64,000 nucleotides of DNA from Clostridia bacterium. GTDB taxonomy: Bacteria > Bacillota > Clostridia > Christensenellales > Borkfalkiaceae. The notes below the pieces were generated by a model. That model was given only the letters and a program-made list of their open reading frames with translations, did no database searches and was not told the origin of the DNA. The translations under genes were made by a program, and so were the position numbers. Positions 60,501 to 64,000 of the stretch are shown piece after piece (the stretch's first letter is position 1; the number at the start of each line of letters is the position of its first letter). Location of the stretch: positions 62,001 through 126,000 of the forward strand of contig JAFUKM010000006.1 in assembly GCA_017473605.1 (NCBI GenBank), written 5' to 3'.

Positions 60501-61857
60501 AACGACGGTATATATGCCCACAAGTACGCTTTCGGGTATCGTAGACGAAGCTGGATACGTATACGTTATGTTTGCAGGGTTCACGAGTGGTGAAAACCCC
60601 GCGTCGTCTATGGACGTAAAGGTTACGAACGTGAAAGCGGAAGAGTGGCTGGCAAAATACGAAGAAGCGATTGTAAACGGCGCGGACGCGTTGACTTTGG
60701 CGCGTTACAGAGCGGTTGTGGCGGATACGCTGATGACGCTCCCCAACGAACAACGCCAAGCGTATAACGTACAGCTTTTGGCATTGGATGAAAAGAGAAC
60801 TGCGATTGCCGACGGCGTAAGCAAGACGATGAGCATGACCGTTTCTTCCGATTTGATTGTCAACCATTACGTATATTTGCCCGTGGCGATAGAAGCGGAG
60901 AGCATAGAAGGCACGTGGACGTACGGCGGCGAAACGGTGGAATTGACGGGTAAATCGCTTGGACGGGTAACGGAAGAATACTCGTTTGAGGACCCTGTAA
61001 CGGGAGCGACAAAAACGAGCAGTAAAACGTTTGTAAAATATGCGTTTAATATCGACGCGCTCCGTCCGCAATGTATGACGGATACAATTACGTTGGATTT
61101 CTACGCAAAAGACGGAAACGGGGAAACGCTCGTGCATACGACGGTAAGCGATTGGACGATGAAGAGCTATCTTGAAGGCTTCGTCGACGGCGACGTCGAT
61201 ACCGCGCTTGAAAAGCTTGTCGTAGACTTGCTCGATTACGGCGCGGCGGCGCAAACGTACGTGGAATACGAAACGGACGCGCTTGCAAACGCTACGTATA
61301 CGACGACGGTAGACGAAACGGCGCTTGTAGAAAACGTATCGAACGTAACCAACGTAAAAATGACGAATATCGACGGCGAAAACGAAGTGAAGTTTACTTC
61401 CGCAACCCTTACCTTGCGCGATAAAGTAATGATGCGCGCAAAGCTCGTTGTGGCAGACCTTACGGATGCGGAAACGGGAGAAGTAACGGTTAGCGGCGCA
61501 ACGTACGCGGCAGGCTTGACGGCTACGGTTACGATTGGCGGAAGGGTATACGACGCTGTAACGGGCGAAGAAGTTACCGACGGCAATACGGCGTTGACGA
61601 CTTTAAAAGCTTTGAGCACGAATTATTTGTACCTGTACGACATTATGCCTACGCAATACGACGAAACGGTAACGTTTAAGGTGTATAAAGGCGATACGTT
61701 GGTGGTTACGCTTACGTACAGCGTACACTCGTACGTGGCGAATAAATATAACGAAAAGGACGATTCGAATAACGATACGGCGAACGCGGCGTTGACCAAG
61801 GCATTGTGGGCGGTTGGTTACAGCGCGGAAGAATACCTGCTTTCGTTGAACGCTTAA
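57571..61857 (+). CDS. giant secreted metallophosphoesterase with LDGL modules
   Basis: 1428 residues. Signal peptide 1-37. Calcineurin-like phosphoesterase about 50-370 with all metal motifs: ITDPHIG (Asp60, His62), SAGDNTQNG (Asp116), HGNHDV (Asn161, His162), VISHSP and SGHTHY. Then a fibronectin-like segment (about 390-500), LDGL-type beta modules at about 510-740 and 760-1080 (TLDGLSVSFYST, AIDGLSVTMKF, TVYMPTSTL), a three-helix stretch, and a C-terminal domain common in Clostridia surface proteins (LLDYGAAAQTYVEYETDALAN, VTFKVYKGDTLVVTL). No obvious wall anchor. RBS AAAGGAGGGG. Could remove phosphate from extracellular glycans, teichoic acids or nucleotides. Confidence 0.88.
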   Translation: MRKFWKKTIVSVLGIALISTAVVGGVSVVEDDSVNASASTTVDQTFDKSNIVLTVGVITDPHIGYTNSADAAGFTNIEKLQTALSRMQAIGGLASGLQAGKAAEDCDLDALISAGDNTQNGTAAEAQQFIETLKTATSGSIMGDHIAIDPTKTPVIAAHGNHDVYWSGCMDRETFYNTYDALGMYKFDKDLDAAKSGNRHVEVNGYHFLTVDIETYLPNENTLSATTETWLQSKLETISAENPGEPIFVISHSPAMNTIYGSILAEAGYGDITQDDSTAEWGASVALDNILKNYPQVINISGHTHYASNHELSIMQTTYTSFTPGGCADLDANTDTAETQSAMPNPRTYSQSAVLEVDVNNNVCITRIDNIKNTPIREQIIIPAPKADNSHLIPYSYTRGETNSAPTFADGAAPSISVSGTTATVTYPKASDDDMVYSYRITVKDAKGATLSTVTTLAPWIDYPNLANIPDTLSYAFSGVSYTASDVGAIEVVAIDCWAKESAPLYKFYKAPGVGYGIIDSDNTVSVSSLANGYVQISGMDAEGERVYYNDLVTLDGLSVSFYSTAVSGKQLGFYFGSPSIDVQKPYWNETGNTTQFAAINYQYPGYDQNRLHLTTYRTNTAPNAASVVYPDADCTSVNSSGNPTGFQLATSHVADYTEGALIGYNVTFTSYNDYVYAITVKMTHGIMWGNPNATSPQKNCNYDLTTDTSTVYLPKSALADTVDANGKVRLYFASLSTSSLYAKVEDNGARNSNAVYDYEGANQGATNGVFSGYSYKSATLSATYSETDDEYTTLAGFAGYTAQATRFVYNRRMAIDGLSVTMKFTTGTGVNVRDAMGFILTGDNTGNVWYGYNSNYPTIEQAAFAVTNWTNIYQNGSQDRLHISNTHDDAYSPIIYNRPYATIHTGLCACKTADGKTEQSVCSQRHFGNSTTHTYIANHEETNEYTITFRVYDENWYAIDIVCPNRNSAQPAENGVTTVYMPTSTLSGIVDEAGYVYVMFAGFTSGENPASSMDVKVTNVKAEEWLAKYEEAIVNGADALTLARYRAVVADTLMTLPNEQRQAYNVQLLALDEKRTAIADGVSKTMSMTVSSDLIVNHYVYLPVAIEAESIEGTWTYGGETVELTGKSLGRVTEEYSFEDPVTGATKTSSKTFVKYAFNIDALRPQCMTDTITLDFYAKDGNGETLVHTTVSDWTMKSYLEGFVDGDVDTALEKLVVDLLDYGAAAQTYVEYETDALANATYTTTVDETALVENVSNVTNVKMTNIDGENEVKFTSATLTLRDKVMMRAKLVVADLTDAETGEVTVSGATYAAGLTATVTIGGRVYDAVTGEEVTDGNTALTTLKALSTNYLYLYDIMPTQYDETVTFKVYKGDTLVVTLTYSVHSYVANKYNEKDDSNNDTANAALTKALWAVGYSAEEYLLSLNA

Positions 61858-61869
61858 AGGAGAACGACA

Positions 61870-61995
61870 ATGAAAAAAGCATATACGGAAGTATCCATTG
61901 AAGTCATCACGTTTGACGAAAACGTGTATACGGACGTGGTTATCAGTTCTCCTACGCTTGAAGAGGACGAATTCGGCGATAGCGTATTCAATTAA
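61870..61995 (+). CDS. 41-residue peptide, unknown
   Basis: Small gene with a good RBS (GGAG) 7 bp upstream of the ATG, 12 bp after the giant phosphoesterase gene and 12 bp before a lipoprotein gene. The product begins MKKAYTEVSIEVITFDENV and ends acidic (LEEDEFGDSVFN). Short MKK-Y-x-x-I-E-x-x-x-F peptides occur beside secreted-protein and peptide-modification genes in Firmicutes, but no function is proven. No cleavable signal or cysteines. Confidence 0.7.
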   Translation: MKKAYTEVSIEVITFDENVYTDVVISSPTLEEDEFGDSVFN

Positions 61996-62007
61996 ACGGA
62001 GGCGGCT

Positions 62008-62340
62008 ATGAAAAAAAGATTTACTTGGCTTCTGATTGCGCTGACAGCCTTGTGCTTGTGTTTTACCGCGGCTTGCGACGGTTGTAACGCAACGCCGCCC
62101 GACGATAGCGACCGCACGAGCACACAAGAGCCTGTTAATCCCGATGACGGCGGCAACGAAACGCCCGATGACGGCGGCAACGAAACTCCCGACGATAGTG
62201 GCAACGAAACGCCCGACGATAGCGGTAGCGAAACGCCCGACGATAGCGATAGCGGAACGACTGACGACAGTCAAGACGGCGGCAGTACGGAAGAAACAAA
62301 CCCCAATGGACCGATTGAACTTCCGGAAAAGCCCGTTTGA
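62008..62340 (+). CDS. small repeat-rich lipoprotein
   Basis: 110 residues. Lipobox FTAAC with Cys23; the whole mature part is low-complexity, dominated by PDDGGNET/PDDSGNET octapeptide repeats, highly acidic. Probably an extended tether or spacer on the cell surface. RBS GGAGG. Same operon as its neighbours (12-bp spacing). Confidence 0.82.
   Translation: MKKRFTWLLIALTALCLCFTAACDGCNATPPDDSDRTSTQEPVNPDDGGNETPDDGGNETPDDSGNETPDDSGSETPDDSDSGTTDDSQDGGSTEETNPNGPIELPEKPV
62140..62259 (+). repeat. five 24-bp tandem repeats in the lipoprotein gene
   Basis: Units starting at 62140, 62164, 62188, 62212 and 62236, encoding PDDGGNET (twice), PDDSGNET, PDDSGSET and PDDSDSGT. Increasing divergence toward the 3' end. 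Confidence 0.85.
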
Positions 62341-62453
62341 GAAGTGAAATGAAGAGCCGCCGTGCAGGTGGCTACAACGAAAATAATAACCGAGAAATCG
62401 GTGGATTATAAGCATCTTGAAATTCAAAAAAATAAAAAACAGGAGGAATAAAG

Positions 62454-64000
62454 ATGAGAAAACAAAAATTGGCAAAGCTGTTGTCTTTCCTGATGGCGTT
62501 CGCTCTTATCGGCGGCGTTAGCGTTTCCGCTGTAAGCGCGTACGCAGAAACCACGGAAAGCGGCACGACAACGGAGAGCGGCACGACGGAAGAACCCGTC
62601 AGCACAATCGTAGAAGACAAAGAGTGGGCACCGTATTACTCGGATGGCGTAAGCGTTGGGTATGATACGGCAACCAACAAATCATGGTTTAGCGGGTTTA
62701 GTGCGAACGGTCAACGCGTCGGATTGGAAAGAAAGGTAAAATTGGACGGTTTGGTTGTACGTATCGGTTTTAAGGACGGGTATACGGGCGGACGTTTCGG
62801 TTTCGGTTTCGTATCTGCTCCCGATAACTATTCCGCAACGCCCGCGGGCACGGCGGAAACTGCCGGTAACCTTACGGTTGTAACGAAACAATACAACGGA
62901 CAAAACCGTATTTATCTCACGAGCGACCATAACGTGTCGATTGCAACCAACGAAGACGGTACGACGACCAATCCTTTCGGCGTAGCTACGGGTTTCGTTT
63001 CGGCAGATAACGGAAGTGCGCAAGAGTATGCAATCACTTTCAATAAGGTTTCTAACGGTGCGGACGAAACAAGTAACACCGATGACGACGTATGGACGGT
63101 TACGATTAAGATTATTACGGGCGCAACGGCAGCGGGTCAAAAGGATAACAAAACCGTTTGGTTTAATGGCGCAAACTTGAAGAGCACGAAAACGAATGCA
63201 TCCGTTTTGGACGCGAACGGCGCGTGTTATCTTTCCGCTTGGGGTTTTTCAAATACGCCTGATTTCTCCTTGCAACTTGAAACGGCGGACGATAGAGCGG
63301 TAGAAAGCGCAATGGCTGCTTACGAAACCGCGGCGGCAAAGGTTAGCAATATTTCCACGATGAAAGCGGCGGTAGAGGCGAGAAAGGCTGTTGTGGCTGT
63401 GCTCGATAATATCGGCGACAACACCATTGACGCTTATAACGCTCGTTTGGCTGCGGCGGACGCGAAATACGCTACGCTTGCGGAATCGCTCAAAGGTACG
63501 GACGCAGAATGGGTTGCTCGTGAAACGGCAACGGCGATTTACGACCCGCTTACCGAAACTTCGGCTATTTCCGTAAACGGTTGGGCGTGCGCTATGACCA
63601 ACGAAAACAAAGTGAAGCTCGACGGCTTGAAGGTTACCATGAGCTTGGCAGACGGTTGCGAGGCTTGGACGACGAACTCTCGCGTAGGTTTCGGTCTTGT
63701 AAGCGCTACGGGCGATTACGCTCCCGATAGAGCGAACGCGGCGAACGTTTTGGTTATACCCGGTCAGTACGGTAGCGGTACGCAAACGCGTATTTATCTT
63801 GCGAAAAACCACGATAGTGCCGTTTCCGCAAATATCGGTTACGCAGATACCGCGCTTACGAACAACCAAGCGTTCGGCGGTGTAGGTGCAGACCAAACGT
63901 TTGTCACGACGAACGTACCGAATATGAAAGTCAGCGCGGAATTTGCATACTTGGAAGAAGCGGGCGTTTGGTCGATGACGCTTACGCTTATCGACGGTCA
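62454..64000 (+). CDS. large secreted protein with LDGL modules (3' truncated by window)
   Basis: 515 codons visible, open to the window end. Signal peptide 1-31 (ending AVSAYAE), a Thr/Ser/Glu linker, first LDGL module at about 62-280 (KLDGLVVRIGFKDG, FGFGFVSAPDNY, NRIYLTSDHN, GACYLSAWGF), a helical bundle about 285-350 (AMAAYETAAAKV, NARLAAADAKYATL), and the start of a second module (KLDGLKVTMSLADG, VGFGLVSATGDY, TRIYLAKNHD). Same module as in the proteins at 48.3 and 57.6 kb. RBS AGGAGG. Role unknown; surface ligand binding is the simplest guess. Confidence 0.85.
   Translation, partial: MRKQKLAKLLSFLMAFALIGGVSVSAVSAYAETTESGTTTESGTTEEPVSTIVEDKEWAPYYSDGVSVGYDTATNKSWFSGFSANGQRVGLERKVKLDGLVVRIGFKDGYTGGRFGFGFVSAPDNYSATPAGTAETAGNLTVVTKQYNGQNRIYLTSDHNVSIATNEDGTTTNPFGVATGFVSADNGSAQEYAITFNKVSNGADETSNTDDDVWTVTIKIITGATAAGQKDNKTVWFNGANLKSTKTNASVLDANGACYLSAWGFSNTPDFSLQLETADDRAVESAMAAYETAAAKVSNISTMKAAVEARKAVVAVLDNIGDNTIDAYNARLAAADAKYATLAESLKGTDAEWVARETATAIYDPLTETSAISVNGWACAMTNENKVKLDGLKVTMSLADGCEAWTTNSRVGFGLVSATGDYAPDRANAANVLVIPGQYGSGTQTRIYLAKNHDSAVSANIGYADTALTNNQAFGGVGADQTFVTTNVPNMKVSAEFAYLEEAGVWSMTLTLIDG

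Noticed and set aside
59725..61254. 509-codon open frame on the minus strand
   Set aside because: Entirely antisense to the giant phosphoesterase; product is Arg/Tyr/His-rich with no recognisable domain and no RBS. It arises from codon bias on the coding strand.
62140..62259. Regular 24-bp repeats as a CRISPR array
   Set aside because: Units are contiguous without spacers and in frame with a lipoprotein gene.

Overview
The window reads as a chromosomal segment of an anaerobic Gram-positive bacterium of the Bacillota, most likely class Clostridia (a gut-type lineage such as Christensenellales is my guess). Evidence: YlmC/YmxH, DUF951, DnaD-type replication protein, type III glutamine synthetase, peptidase E, Gram-positive signal peptides and lipoboxes, an FMN riboswitch with RibU, and many near-perfect sigma-A promoters (TTGACA-N17-TATAAT). 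The lineage is an inference; no rRNA is present.

1-13.6 kb: 5'-truncated class 3 aldehyde dehydrogenase; a glnN (type III glutamine synthetase)-nadE operon on the minus strand; a radical SAM/DUF4130 DNA-metabolism pair; a Na/Pi cotransporter behind a Pho-box-like array; a PlsC-like acyltransferase; an orphan membrane protein; ylmC; an OmpR/histidine kinase pair; and the riboswitch-controlled riboflavin transporter ribU.

13.6-20.5 kb: tsaE-tsaB-rimI (t6A and ribosome modification), an alpha/beta hydrolase lacking a normal start codon, a membrane-anchored MurF-like ligase and D-Ala-D-Ala ligase, then a ROK sugar kinase, a short-chain dehydrogenase and tRNA-Ser.

20.7-39.6 kb: zinc-ribbon membrane protein and divergent XRE regulator, a DnaD protein fused to a DnaI-like N-terminal region, and a long plus-strand run: sbcD, sbcC, a serine-less alpha/beta hydrolase, DUF951, lepB, degV, a membrane protein, ACT protein, UPF0210, pepF, dnaB, sua5, a tyrosine phosphatase, rpiB, peptidase E and tRNA-Leu.

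39.7-46.9 kb: an AT-rich barnase-like RNase/barstar cassette beside tRNA-Leu, a class 3 lipase, a DUF1295 protein, a type I glutamine synthetase, a small XRE regulator, a lipoprotein gene broken by a poly-A frameshift, glyA and an esterase.

47-64 kb: the most unusual part. A GntR/LacI-type regulator (minus strand) sits between two plus-strand operons encoding large secreted proteins and an ABC sugar-type importer (binding lipoprotein plus two permeases, no ATPase). Three paralogues sharing a WPHILIE-type core, three giant proteins sharing an LDGL module (one with a metallophosphoesterase domain), two small repeat-bearing lipoproteins and a 41-residue peptide make up the rest. Matching palindromic half-sites lie at all three promoters, suggesting one regulon. 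The likely role is surface capture of an extracellular (carbohydrate or phosphorylated) ligand and import of its products, but I recognise no glycoside hydrolase. The last gene runs off the window.
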